The notes beneath the pieces are model-generated. The model was not told where the DNA came from. It saw only the letters and a program-made list of their open reading frames with translations, and searched no databases. From NCBI RefSeq assembly GCF_001562415.1, contig NZ_LOEE01000072.1:1-64000 (forward strand): 64,000 bases of DNA, given 5' to 3'. The stretch's first letter is position 1, and each line of letters begins with the position of its first letter. Shown piece by piece: positions 38,231 to 47,185 of this stretch. This DNA is from Thermotalea metallivorans (GTDB lineage: Bacteria > Bacillota > Clostridia > Peptostreptococcales > Thermotaleaceae). The position numbers and the translations under genes were made by a program.

Positions 38231-38605
38231 GTGTACAGAGTGCTTTCCATGATAAATATCATTCTTGTATTTATACCCATCATCTTTAGCGTAAAATATT
38301 TGATGATTCATTTCAAGGACCGCAGCACTTTGTTGAATGCAGTACTGCTGATTTTTTTCAGTTGGGCATTGTTGGACTACTGTGAGGCCTTTTATCTTAG
38401 TAGTTTTGCAGACTATGCTTTGGAGGAATTTTTAGAAAAGGGACATAGTTTAGAAGAAATCATAAAATATATGACCAGTGCGTCAATTCCTTTGATTTTA
38501 GGATTTATTGTTCGGGGGATGCTGGAAAAGAGAAAGGTTGCCACCTATAGCAGTGATGACGAGCGCTGGGAGAAGTGGCTGAAATCTGGCAAGACGATGA
38601 AATAG
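38231..38605 (+). CDS. Hypothetical small membrane protein, predicted sigma-H target
   Basis: I do not recognise this 124-residue protein. It has three likely membrane helices (about 8-26, 36-58 and 88-106) and a charged C-terminal tail 'SSDDERWEKWLKSGKTMK'. The GTG start follows GAGGGTGG. The acidic loop 'DYALEEFLEKGHSLEEI' lies between helices 2 and 3. Its upstream region carries a perfect sigma-H-type promoter, so an early-sporulation or stationary-phase role is inferred only from that. Confidence 0.65.
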   Translation: MYRVLSMINIILVFIPIIFSVKYLMIHFKDRSTLLNAVLLIFFSWALLDYCEAFYLSSFADYALEEFLEKGHSLEEIIKYMTSASIPLILGFIVRGMLEKRKVATYSSDDERWEKWLKSGKTMK

Positions 38606-38745
38606 GCAGAAGATTTTGCTGCAATCTAAGGTGGAAGAGATGATGATATCCATGGTTTTCCAATGCACATAATTTTGTGCCTATTGTCAAAAATATGGGG
38701 TATACAAAGCAAAAATAAGTAGTAAAAATCAAACAGGAGGAAAAA

Positions 38746-39699
38746 ATGGCATATATTTTATTGATTATTGGATTTGTATTACTGATGAAAGGTGCAGATT
38801 ATTTTGTAGAAGGAGCATCAGAGATTGCAAGAATTTTGAGAATTCCGCCGATACTGATTGGTCTTACGATTGTGGCTTTCGGAACCAGTTCACCGGAGGC
38901 AGCGGTCAGTATCGGGGCTGCCATCAAAGGAAACAATGGCATTGCTCTGGGGAATGTAGTGGGAAGCAATATATTTAATATTTCATTGATTGTCGGCATT
39001 ACTGCCTTGCTGTATCCCTTGCAGGTAGAACGGGAAACGGTGAAAAAAGAAATTCCTTTTGCATTGTTGTCCAGTATTCTTTTATTGGTCTTGGCGGCGG
39101 ATATGGGGCTGCAGGGATATCAAACCAACACCATTACAAGAGCAGATGGTATTGTACTTCTTGCCTTCTTTTCTATATTCATATACTATCTGCTGGAAGT
39201 GGCGCTTCACAGTCGTGAGCAAAGCACCGAAGAGATCGAGAAACCTGCAGGAAGCATGACCAAACAAATACTGTTTGCAGGGGGCGGACTGGGTGCTATT
39301 ATATTGGGCGGAGAAATCGTTATTCGAAACAGCATCAAGATTGCCCAGCAATTCGGCATGAGTGAAACTCTGATCGGATTAACGATTGTAGCTGTTGGAA
39401 CATCCTTGCCGGAATTGATTACTTCCGTTGTGGCGGCTTTGAAAAAACAGAGTGAAATTGCTGTAGGCAACATTGTAGGAAGCAATATTTTCAATATCCT
39501 GTTTATCCTGGGAATTTCATCGATAATTACATCGATACCCGTAGAACAAAAAATTTTCTTTGATCTAAACTTGATGATTGGATATACAGTTCTTTTGCTG
39601 ATTTTTTCAAGAACCCATCATAAGATAACCAAGGCAGAAGGCCTAATTCTCTTGCTTTCTTATATACTATATACAGTTTATATCATTGCAAGAAAATAA
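38746..39699 (+). CDS. Sodium/calcium-type cation antiporter (CaCA family, YrbG-like)
   Basis: This 317-residue antiporter has ten helices in two inverted repeats. The alpha repeats are 'TIVAFGTSSPEAAVS' with 'GNVVGSNIFNISLI', and 'TIVAVGTSLPELITS' with 'GNIVGSNIFNILFI'. Key Glu and Asn residues of both ion-binding sites are present. The ATG follows AGGAGG. It stands alone, with no clear operon partner. The true ion pair cannot be deduced. Confidence 0.93.
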   Translation: MAYILLIIGFVLLMKGADYFVEGASEIARILRIPPILIGLTIVAFGTSSPEAAVSIGAAIKGNNGIALGNVVGSNIFNISLIVGITALLYPLQVERETVKKEIPFALLSSILLLVLAADMGLQGYQTNTITRADGIVLLAFFSIFIYYLLEVALHSREQSTEEIEKPAGSMTKQILFAGGGLGAIILGGEIVIRNSIKIAQQFGMSETLIGLTIVAVGTSLPELITSVVAALKKQSEIAVGNIVGSNIFNILFILGISSIITSIPVEQKIFFDLNLMIGYTVLLLIFSRTHHKITKAEGLILLLSYILYTVYIIARK

Positions 39700-39743
39700 A
39701 GATAAATGAATAAAAATCAATATTAACAAAAAATAGACAATCA

Positions 39744-39911
39744 CTATCTATCCAATCCTAAAAGTTTGTAATATTCGTTCATCATTTGGTGAAGCTGATC
39801 GCTAAGCTGGATTAATTCCTGTGCATGAAGGCTATTATGCCGATCCAGCAATTGGGACAATTGATCGCGTAATGATTCCATTTGCATTTTTAATTGTTCA
39901 ATTTTATCCAT
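39744..39911 (-). CDS. Spo0E-like small protein
   Basis: This 55-residue, two-helix protein is MDKIEQLKMQME... followed by 'QELIQLSDQLHQMMNEYYKLL'. It matches the Spo0E family, aspartyl phosphatases that remove phosphate from Spo0A~P and delay sporulation. The family motif SQELD is SDQLH here, so the usual aspartate is histidine. The start follows AAGGGGTG. A hairpin with a minus-strand T run (about 39989-40016) lies upstream, and TATAAT-like DNA follows it. Phosphatase activity is uncertain. Confidence 0.75.
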   Translation of the reverse strand: MDKIEQLKMQMESLRDQLSQLLDRHNSLHAQELIQLSDQLHQMMNEYYKLLGLDR

Positions 39912-40140
39912 GACACCCCTTCTTTCTGATGTACATTGATAGAACTATTATACTATTTTGTTAAATCTTAAAATAGTATTTATAAAAAAAGCATGTTAAT
40001 TTTATAAAACATGCTAAATTTTTCACTAGATATGCTGTGGAAAACAATCGAGGGAGATTTCAGACGATATTTTGGTATCACCATTACATTTTTCATGAAT
40101 ACAATAGATAGTAAAAGGCTATAAGTAGGTGAAGGTATTC

Positions 40141-41484
40141 ATGAATTTTGTAAAATACAAGACAAACTTTCGGAATTTGGTAGTAGGTGTCAATACAAAA
40201 ATTCCTTTGATAAATGGCAGCTATGTTACGGCTATAAATTTTGATAATGCTGCCACCACACCGCCCTTTGTATCGGTTTTGCAGGAAATTATCCGCTTTG
40301 CCCCATGGTATTCTTCCATTCATCGTGGAACAGGATATAAATCCCAGTTTTCATCAAATCTATATGAGCAGTCAAGGGACGTGATAGCCCGATTTGTCAA
40401 GGCTGACCCCAAAAAAAATACAGTTATTTTTGTAAAAAATACAACGGAGGCTATCAATAAGCTTGCTTATCGTTTCTGTGAAGAGGGAAAAAAGAAGGTT
40501 GTACTGTCCACCTGCATGGAACATCATTCCAATGATCTTCCCTGGAGGGATAAATACAAGGTAGATTATATTGACATTGATGAGTGCGGAAGACTTTCTA
40601 TGGAGGATTTGGAAAGGAAGTTAAGGAAATACAAGGATTCTATTGCTTTGGTAGCAGTAACGGGAGCTTCCAATGTGACGGGATATAGGAATCCAATCCA
40701 TAAGATTGCCGCCCTGGTGCATCAATATCATGGGAAAATACTGGTAGATGGAGCCCAATTGATTCCCCATGTGCCTTTTGATATGAAGCCCGATGGCTCG
40801 CCGGAACATATTGATTTCCTTGTTTTTTCTGCCCATAAAATGTATGCTCCCTTTGGCATAGGTGTATTGATTGGACCCAAATCTGTCTTTGAACAAGGGG
40901 TACCGGCCGACGTGGGGGGAGGAACGATAGAAATTGTTACTCATGATTTCATTCGCTGGGCAGAACCGCCCCACAAGGAAGAGGCCGGGTCCCCCAATAT
41001 CATTGGCGTTGTGGCCTTAGCAGCGGCTGTCAGAATGTTGGAGAGCATCGGCATGGAAAATGTAGAAAGATATGAAAGAAGTCTGACGGATTATGCATTG
41101 TGCAGGATCAGAACTGTACCGGGTCTTAGGTTGTACGGCAATAAAGAGGATTGCCAGGATCGTGTGGCCATCATTCCGTTTAATATTGAAGGGATGCCCC
41201 ATGATATTTTGGCTGCAATTCTTTCCTATGAAGCAGGGATTGCTGTAAGAAACGGTTGTTTTTGTGCCCAGCCGTATGTTCAAAGGTTGTTGAATATACC
41301 TGGGGAAGAAGTGAAAAAACGCATTCAAGATCCCAAAATGGATCACCCTGGGATGGTTCGTATTAGCTTTGGGATTTATAACCATTATGATGAAATCAAT
41401 GTTTTGGTGCAGATGCTTCACAAAATTGCCGCCCATAGGGATGATTACCTTTTGAAATACAAAAAAATCTTAAATCGTGCATAA
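40141..41484 (+). CDS. Class V aminotransferase, cysteine desulfurase-like
   Basis: This 447-residue PLP enzyme has 'INFDNAATTPPFVSV', 'EHHSNDLPW', 'LVDGAQLIPH' and PLP lysine 'FSAHKMYAPFG'. A cysteine in 'RNGCFCAQPYVQRLL' occupies the desulfurase active-site region. It is longer than IscS/SufS, with inserts near 'PADVGGGTIEIVTH' and before the C-terminus. The ATG at 40141 fits AGGTGAAGG. It could be a desulfurase, selenocysteine lyase or a different C-S lyase. It is only distantly like the one at 21.6 kb. Confidence 0.8.
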   Translation: MNFVKYKTNFRNLVVGVNTKIPLINGSYVTAINFDNAATTPPFVSVLQEIIRFAPWYSSIHRGTGYKSQFSSNLYEQSRDVIARFVKADPKKNTVIFVKNTTEAINKLAYRFCEEGKKKVVLSTCMEHHSNDLPWRDKYKVDYIDIDECGRLSMEDLERKLRKYKDSIALVAVTGASNVTGYRNPIHKIAALVHQYHGKILVDGAQLIPHVPFDMKPDGSPEHIDFLVFSAHKMYAPFGIGVLIGPKSVFEQGVPADVGGGTIEIVTHDFIRWAEPPHKEEAGSPNIIGVVALAAAVRMLESIGMENVERYERSLTDYALCRIRTVPGLRLYGNKEDCQDRVAIIPFNIEGMPHDILAAILSYEAGIAVRNGCFCAQPYVQRLLNIPGEEVKKRIQDPKMDHPGMVRISFGIYNHYDEINVLVQMLHKIAAHRDDYLLKYKKILNRA

Positions 41485-41645
41485 AGTCCGAATATTTTTT
41501 TGGTTGGCGTTATGCATTATTTTTTTTATGGAAAATATTTTGGGGCCATCACACTAGAACTAGTTTCCCCTGAAAAACTCAATATTTTCGATTTATCTAT
41601 CCGCATATATTAGAAATTTTTAAACAACTTCTTGGGATTTTCCCT

Positions 41646-42243
41646 TTATTTTGCCATCTGAGCGGCTCTTCTTAGGTTATGGGCCAAGATCCCAAATCCA
41701 ATCCAGGTTTTTGAGCCAAAAAGACCCCTATATCGGCTTCGACTCAAGCCGTACCTTCTTTTTAGCAAACTGATTTTGGCTTCACCGGCCGCACGAAACC
41801 TTTGCAGGCTTTGAAACCATGGACGCTTTTCATGGTCCGTTCTCTTCTGACTCTTTTTCCCCCTTGTAGGGCAGCTGATATGTCGAACACCCTTTTCCGA
41901 TAATTCTTTTTCATTGTCTTTGCTGCTAAAACTTCTATCCGTTGCTACTGCATTGGGCACAGTTTGAAATAGCCGTTGATGGTTTTCTACTGCAGGGATA
42001 AGCAATGTGTCATCTGACGGATTTCCCTGGTATATTTCATAGCCTGTTACAAATCCACTTTCTGTTTCGTCTATCCGAAGCTTGTAGCCAAATTCCGTAT
42101 TCTTTGAAAGTTTTCCTTTCTTTATCGGCCTGGCTTCGGGGTCAAAAAAGCTTACCAGCCTGTCAGGGATTACCCGGTTGCCCATAACAACTTCTTTGGC
42201 TTGATGGGTAAGTTTTTGAGTTAAGTCGGATCGGGCATTTTTT
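41646..42243 (-). pseudogene. 5'-truncated DDE transposase remnant (ISNCY/IS1202-like)
   Basis: The frame is open from just after a stop near 42244 to 41646 and encodes the C-terminal half of a transposase. It has 'DPEARPIKKGKLSKNTEFGYK', 'ATDRSFSS' and 'LLKRRYGLSRSRYRG..GSKTWIGFGILAHNLRRAA' (last Glu region and Trp-rich end). The N-terminal half with the first catalytic aspartate is missing, so it cannot transpose. I saw no convincing terminal inverted repeats around it. Confidence 0.75.
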
Positions 42244-42435
42244 CATCCGCCGGTATTTTGTAAAACATACGTTATTATAAATTTAAATAATTTTGAAATT
42301 GAAAAAACCATTAATCTAGAACATAAAAAAATTTATTGGTGCAAGATATGATAATATTAGATTAAAGATTATTTACAGTTTATGAATTTTAATATTGGTA
42401 ATTGAAAGCCTCGGCCAATAAAGGGAAATTAACTT

Positions 42436-42825
42436 GTGAACAGAAGGAAATTTTACTTTTTAAATAAAAATAAAAAGGCTTTGGTGGTGAGTTATTCAAT
42501 GGACATATGTAAATATAAGTTTTTCCTAATCGCTTTGCTATCCATTTTTGTATTCATTCTCAATCAAATCACAGATTTTTGGACCGTTTATATTCCGATA
42601 TTTCATGGAGCAACGGGATTTTATTTTGGAACATTCCTTGTATTGCTCCTATCTGTTATAAGCTTTATATGGTCTTTGAAAGAAGGACTTTCATGGTTTC
42701 GTAGAAAGAAACAGGACGAAAATATAAAAAAAGATATCATTTTTATCGTGTTTACTTGGATCATCACAATCTCCTTTATTGTCATAGAACTTTTGTGGCT
42801 GCATTTGGTGAATAGCGGTGTATAA
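42436..42825 (+). CDS. Hypothetical membrane protein
   Basis: I do not recognise this 129-residue protein. It has three predicted membrane helices (about 28-48, 58-82 and 101-125) and a basic loop 'RRKKQDENIKKD'. A GTG start at 42436 is assumed. The ATG at 42499 is an alternative that keeps all helices. It lies between a transposase remnant and a DsrE gene and ends at a terminator, so it is a single transcription unit. Confidence 0.55.
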   Translation: MNRRKFYFLNKNKKALVVSYSMDICKYKFFLIALLSIFVFILNQITDFWTVYIPIFHGATGFYFGTFLVLLLSVISFIWSLKEGLSWFRRKKQDENIKKDIIFIVFTWIITISFIVIELLWLHLVNSGV

Positions 42826-42846
42826 AGTTAAAATTTGTGCAATATT

Positions 42847-42870
42847 GCCTTCCAAAGAGAAGGTTTTTTT
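42847..42870 (+). terminator. Terminator of the hypothetical membrane gene
   Basis: CCTTC-CAAAGA-GAAGG is followed by seven T. Confidence 0.7.
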
Positions 42871-42978
42871 GTTTTGTTTGAAATTTCATTTTCACGGCAT
42901 GAAAAAACGGCAGGATGGGCAAAATAAACTTATAAAATGGAAAAAGGCTTGTTCCTATAAAAGAGGAGGTATCATTCT

Positions 42979-43455
42979 TTGGATAAAAAAATGACCCTTT
43001 TGATGTTTAGCGGAGATTATGATAAAGCCTTAGCAGCCTTTATATTGGCCAATTCTGCCAGGGAGATGAATATAGAGGTCAGTATATTTTTTGCTTTTTG
43101 GGGACTGTTTATTTTAAGAAATCCTGAGCATGGGACCATGGAGGACAAGACCAATTTTGAAAAGATGTTTGGAGCACTGACCCCAAAAGGACCCGAGGAT
43201 TTGCCTCTTTCAAAAATGAATTTCAGCGGATTGGGAAAGCAAATGCTTTTGGAAATGATGCGAGATGATGAAGCTCCTCGCTTAATTGATTTCGTGGAAG
43301 GAGCGAGAAAAAAAGGAGTAAAATTTTATGGATGCAAGCTGTCCATGGAGATTATGGGCCTAAAACAGGAAGAGTTGATTCCGGAATTGGAAGTAGTAAC
43401 GGCGGAAACCTTTATCCAAGAGGCTTTAGAATCGGATATCCAGTTGTTTATATAA
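42979..43455 (+). CDS. DsrE/DsrF/DrsH-like family protein
   Basis: This 158-residue DsrE-fold protein has 'MTLLMFSGDYDKALAAFILANSA' and the conserved C-terminal cysteine segment 'VKFYGCKLSMEIMGLKQEEL'. Related proteins relay sulfane sulfur or attach to membranes through the FFxFWG-like loop ('IFFAFWGLFIL' here). The TTG start follows AGAGGAGG. A terminator separates it from the transporter downstream. The sulfur role is inferred from the family. Confidence 0.88.
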   Translation: MDKKMTLLMFSGDYDKALAAFILANSAREMNIEVSIFFAFWGLFILRNPEHGTMEDKTNFEKMFGALTPKGPEDLPLSKMNFSGLGKQMLLEMMRDDEAPRLIDFVEGARKKGVKFYGCKLSMEIMGLKQEELIPELEVVTAETFIQEALESDIQLFI

Positions 43456-43462
43456 TCAAAGA

Positions 43463-43507
43463 GCCTGCTTATATCATTATGGAAGGAAGGGTATAGGCAG
43501 GCAATTT
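43463..43507 (+). terminator. Terminator behind dsrE-like gene
   Basis: GCCTGCTTATATC pairs with GGTATAGGCAGGC and is followed by AATTTTTA. Confidence 0.75.
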
Positions 43508-43581
43508 TTATTCCTTAATTTTATCATGAAAAGCCCTTGCCTAGACATAAAATGAATTATCAATAAAAGAGGAGGGCCCAT

Positions 43582-44622
43582 ATGTATAAGTCAAATACCT
43601 TCAAGATAGCCAGTATCTATATGGGAACAGTAATTGGCGCTGGCTTTGCTTCAGGGCAAGAAATCATGCAGTTTTTTGCCCGATATGGCGTCAAAGGTTT
43701 GTATGGGATTGCCATCGCTTCGATTTTATTCAGCCTTACTGGCAGTTTGATATTGTTAAAGATCTATTCCGCACGCCTGAAATCCTTTGAGGAGTTGCTT
43801 CAATCGGTGTTGGGGCCGAAACTGGGAAGGATGGTGAAGGTCGTTTTATACTTGCTATTGCTATCGGGCTATTGTGTCATGCTGGCGGGGAGTGGGGCCC
43901 TATTTCAGGAACAGTTCGGCTTGGGAAAAGGGATAGGGATTTGGGCGATGACGATCGCTGCCTTTATCACCTTTATCTTTAGCATCAGCGGCTTGGCTTT
44001 TGTAAACAGTCTGGTTGTTCCTCTTCTGTTGCTTGGGATCTTATCCATTGGAAGCATGGTGATAGCTCAAAACAATTTTACTATGAGCAATGCCTCCGGG
44101 GCAATTTTTACCGGTATGACCGGCAACTGGCTGACTTCATCTCTTTTGTATGTAAGCTATAACAGTATTGGCGCCATTGCTGTCATGGCTTCTTTATTGC
44201 CTTTGATAAAACATAAAAGAGTAGCCGTGGGAGGAGGAATCTTAGGAGGATTGGGCCTGGGGTTATTGGCATTTTTCCTATTGGTGCCTATGTTGATTTT
44301 ATATACGGACATCAGCGGTGTGGAGATTCCCATGATGGCCGTTGTGGCAGTGCTGGGAGAGAATGTCAAAATTGGTTATGGAATTCTCCTGTGGTTGGCT
44401 ATGCTGACAACGGCCATCGCCAATGGATTTGTTTGCATAGAAGGCATAAAGGATACATTGGGAATTGGACATGTATGGACATCCTTAGCATTTTGTATTG
44501 CTGCCATACCCTTGGCAAGTTTTGGTTTCAAAAACCTGATCCATACCCTATACCCCTTATTTGGATACATCGGCATCTTCATTGTATGTGCTATGTTTTT
44601 TCAATCATTTTCTAAAGCATAA
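43582..44622 (+). CDS. YkvI-family membrane protein
   Basis: This 346-residue protein has about ten membrane helices and begins 'KIASIYMGTVIGAGFASGQEIMQFFARYG', the LeuT-like/APC-superfamily start conserved in YkvI (key GAGFASGQE). The family is common in spore formers and its substrate is unknown; amino-acid transport is a reasonable guess. The ATG follows GAGGAGGG. It stands alone. Confidence 0.85.
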   Translation: MYKSNTFKIASIYMGTVIGAGFASGQEIMQFFARYGVKGLYGIAIASILFSLTGSLILLKIYSARLKSFEELLQSVLGPKLGRMVKVVLYLLLLSGYCVMLAGSGALFQEQFGLGKGIGIWAMTIAAFITFIFSISGLAFVNSLVVPLLLLGILSIGSMVIAQNNFTMSNASGAIFTGMTGNWLTSSLLYVSYNSIGAIAVMASLLPLIKHKRVAVGGGILGGLGLGLLAFFLLVPMLILYTDISGVEIPMMAVVAVLGENVKIGYGILLWLAMLTTAIANGFVCIEGIKDTLGIGHVWTSLAFCIAAIPLASFGFKNLIHTLYPLFGYIGIFIVCAMFFQSFSKA

Positions 44623-44758
44623 ATTTTAGGACTATCATTTTCAAGAGAATAAGATTTTTTCTACAACTATGAATCATTGGGATAACGCTGCCAGCAACGG
44701 TGAAGTAAGGTTTTCCAGGGGGATATTTGCAGGATTTAAGCACCTAAGGAGTTCCCTA

Positions 44759-44787
44759 GGAGGAATTTTACAAGTTTGCTCGAATAA
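44759..44787 (+). promoter_or_regulatory. Sigma-H-type promoter upstream of the PP2C phosphatase
   Basis: GGAGGAATT, 11 bp, then CTCGAATAA has one departure (C for R). It lies 36 bp before the start of the PAS-PP2C gene. Confidence 0.6.
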
Positions 44788-44823
44788 TAGAATACATAGT
44801 AATGAGTTTGAGGAGATGCCTAT

Positions 44824-45945
44824 ATGAGCAAAGAGCTGGAGAGTCAACTAATCAAGCAGCGGAAGTTTTTTGAAGATATTTTATCGGGAATGAAGGATTG
44901 GGTACGGGTGATTGATCAAAACAACAGGGTTATTTTTATGAACGAACCCATGCGGAAATATGTGGGAGACAGAATAGGCCAGGAATGTTATAAAGCCCTT
45001 GGGAAAAATAAACCTTGTGAGTATTGCATTTCCAATCGTGCGATTTTTGATGGAAAATCTATTGCAAAGGAAGAAATTGTTGACGGTAGAATTTTCTCGG
45101 TGATAAGCTCTCCCATACGTGATGAAAATAATAATATATATTGTGCTGTGGAAGTGTTTCGGGATGTAACGGAAAAAAGGGCTATGGAGCGATTGCTCTT
45201 GGAGCAAAACAAAAAAATGAAGAGTGATCTGAATTTTGCAAAACAGCTGCAGCATAAAATATTGCCGGAAAACAGGATATACAACCATACCTTAAAGATT
45301 GCGTCGAAATATATTCCCAGTGAGATTTTGGGTGGGGATGTATATGATGTTATTGAAATCAACGATGATGATCTCGGGATGTATATTGCCGATGTCTCCG
45401 GCCATGGTGTCACTTCTTCCATGATGACGATGTTTATCCGGCAAACCTTAAAAAATCTAGGGGACAAGGCCATAGATCCGGCGGTAACCCTGCAGTATCT
45501 ATACCACCGCTACCGGGAGTTAAATATTGACGACCAGTACTATATTACCATATTCTACGGGGTATATAACAAAGGCACACGGCTTTTTACCTACGCCAAT
45601 GCCGGCCATAACTGTATGCCTATACTCATCAACAAGAATGGGGTAGAGGAGATTTCCATCGGGGGATTGCCCATTTGTACCATTTTTGAAGAGGTAGATT
45701 ATGAGAAAAGGCAAGTTATCCTAGAAAAGGGGGACAAGCTACTTTTTTATACCGATGGAATTTCTGAAGCATACAATGTGCAAGAAGGATTTTTCCAAAA
45801 TACAAAGGTTTTAGAGGTGTGCCTAGAAAATAGGGACAAAGGCACCGAACTATTGATTGATGCGGTAATTGATAGGGTGAAACATTTTGCCACAGAGGAG
45901 ATAAAGGATGATATTGCTATTATGGCAGGTGAAATCATAGGCTAA
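44824..45945 (+). CDS. PAS-domain PP2C (SpoIIE/RsbU-type) serine phosphatase
   Basis: This 373-residue cytoplasmic protein has two parts. Residues 10-120 form a PAS sensor ('WVRVIDQNNRVIFMNEPM' and a CxxC-like 'KPCEYCISN'). A short coiled linker ('ALERLLLEQNKKM'-like) joins to a SpoIIE-type PP2C domain from about 135. Metal-binding aspartates lie in 'ILGGDVYDV', 'IADVSGHG', 'YTDGISEA' and 'KDDIAIM'. Such proteins dephosphorylate anti-anti-sigma factors. No SpoIIAA/AB-type partner is adjacent. A sigma-H-like promoter precedes it. Confidence 0.92.
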   Translation: MSKELESQLIKQRKFFEDILSGMKDWVRVIDQNNRVIFMNEPMRKYVGDRIGQECYKALGKNKPCEYCISNRAIFDGKSIAKEEIVDGRIFSVISSPIRDENNNIYCAVEVFRDVTEKRAMERLLLEQNKKMKSDLNFAKQLQHKILPENRIYNHTLKIASKYIPSEILGGDVYDVIEINDDDLGMYIADVSGHGVTSSMMTMFIRQTLKNLGDKAIDPAVTLQYLYHRYRELNIDDQYYITIFYGVYNKGTRLFTYANAGHNCMPILINKNGVEEISIGGLPICTIFEEVDYEKRQVILEKGDKLLFYTDGISEAYNVQEGFFQNTKVLEVCLENRDKGTELLIDAVIDRVKHFATEEIKDDIAIMAGEIIG

Positions 45946-45965
45946 GAAATAAGGAAAAAGCAAAA

Positions 45966-45998
45966 AGGAGAGTTCGGTTGCTGCCAGCTCTCTTTTTT
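45966..45998 (+). terminator. Terminator of the PP2C gene
   Basis: GGAGAG...GCTCTC is followed by TTTTTTT. Confidence 0.65.
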
Positions 45999-46047
45999 TC
46001 AGAAGAAATTTATCATGAAATGTAGGAATTCTGCAGGAGGAGAAGAA

Positions 46048-47172
46048 ATGGTACGGAAAAGAAAACCATGGGGAAGATGGATAATTGCAACATTGACTAT
46101 TACCATTTTTATATTTGGCAGCACCAAGGGGATTGCTTGGATCAAAACCTTGACGGGCCGGGGAGAGTTGGAATTAAAAAAAATAGGTACTATCCCCTAT
46201 CAAAAAAATGAGGATACCATCATACAACCCTTTGAAAACCATATTGCCCTATACAATCAGGGAAAGCTGGCGGTATATAACAGCCAGGGTCAGATGATAT
46301 GGGAAAAGGAGCAAAGGATTGAAAATCCTATTTTACACAGCAGTGGCAAGCTGTTGTTTTTGGGGGATAAGGACAAGGGGGAAATCTACAGTTTTGATAC
46401 CCTGGGGAATGTAGTTTTTTATGTAAAGCCGGGAAAAGCCTTTCGGGACATGGCCTGCAACCAAGGATACATGGTTTTATGGGGTGAGGAAAAAGAACTT
46501 GGAGGAACAATTTTTATCTATGATCCCAAGGGACAACAAAAGGGGATTATCCACTTGAATAAAGGACATATTGTAGATGGGGCAGTTTCAAAGGATGGAG
46601 AGATGGTTGCCCTATCGGTACTGGATGTGGAAAATGATCAACTAAAAACCAATGTGATTCTCTATGGAGCAAAGGGAAAGCTGTTGGGGGGCAATCTATA
46701 CGAAAACGAGATTATCACAAAGCTTTTTTTCCATGGGGACAACAGATTGTTCCATGTAGGCGATAGGCATCTGATGGCCTTTGAAAAAGAAAAGGGATTG
46801 TTATGGAGCAGAGAAATCGACGGATCAGTCCATAAAATGGCATGGAATCCTCAGGGTTTTGCCGTACTCAGTTTGGTCAATAATAAAAAGATGATGATTG
46901 ATACCAAAAATCGCAATTATCTTCTGGCAGTAGATATGGATGGGAAAGAATTGGGGAGGACTGCAATAAAGGGAGATATATTGGGTATTGATACAAGGGG
47001 AAAAAATATAGTCACCTTTACAAGAAGAACCCTATATGTCTTCTCTAAGGAAGGCAAAGGGCTGGGAGAGAAAAAAGTCTACAATGATCTTCAAAATGTT
47101 TGTATGTTGACCAATGATACTATGGTCTTGGTGTTAAGTAACAGGCTGGAAATGATGCGAATAAAAAAATGA
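46048..47172 (+). CDS. Membrane-anchored beta-propeller-like protein (DUF5711 type)
   Basis: This 374-residue protein has an N-terminal membrane anchor (about 10-30, 'WIIATLTITIFIFGSTKGI'). An extracellular part then repeats blades such as 'ALYNQGKLAVYNSQGQMIW', 'IYSFDTLGNVVF' and 'TLYVFSKEG'. The strand-turn-strand repeats suggest a PQQ/WD-like propeller of about seven blades. The ATG at 46048 follows AGGAGGAG. It is followed after 13 bp by cvpA-like. The function is unknown. Confidence 0.75.
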   Translation: MVRKRKPWGRWIIATLTITIFIFGSTKGIAWIKTLTGRGELELKKIGTIPYQKNEDTIIQPFENHIALYNQGKLAVYNSQGQMIWEKEQRIENPILHSSGKLLFLGDKDKGEIYSFDTLGNVVFYVKPGKAFRDMACNQGYMVLWGEEKELGGTIFIYDPKGQQKGIIHLNKGHIVDGAVSKDGEMVALSVLDVENDQLKTNVILYGAKGKLLGGNLYENEIITKLFFHGDNRLFHVGDRHLMAFEKEKGLLWSREIDGSVHKMAWNPQGFAVLSLVNNKKMMIDTKNRNYLLAVDMDGKELGRTAIKGDILGIDTRGKNIVTFTRRTLYVFSKEGKGLGEKKVYNDLQNVCMLTNDTMVLVLSNRLEMMRIKK

Positions 47173-47185
47173 TAGGGGTGTAGGC

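Noticed and set aside
44640-44758. Riboswitch-like leader before the PP2C gene
   Set aside because: It has some GC-rich pairing but no match to GEMM, fluoride, SAM or other aptamer cores that I could recognise, and a promoter lies downstream of it.
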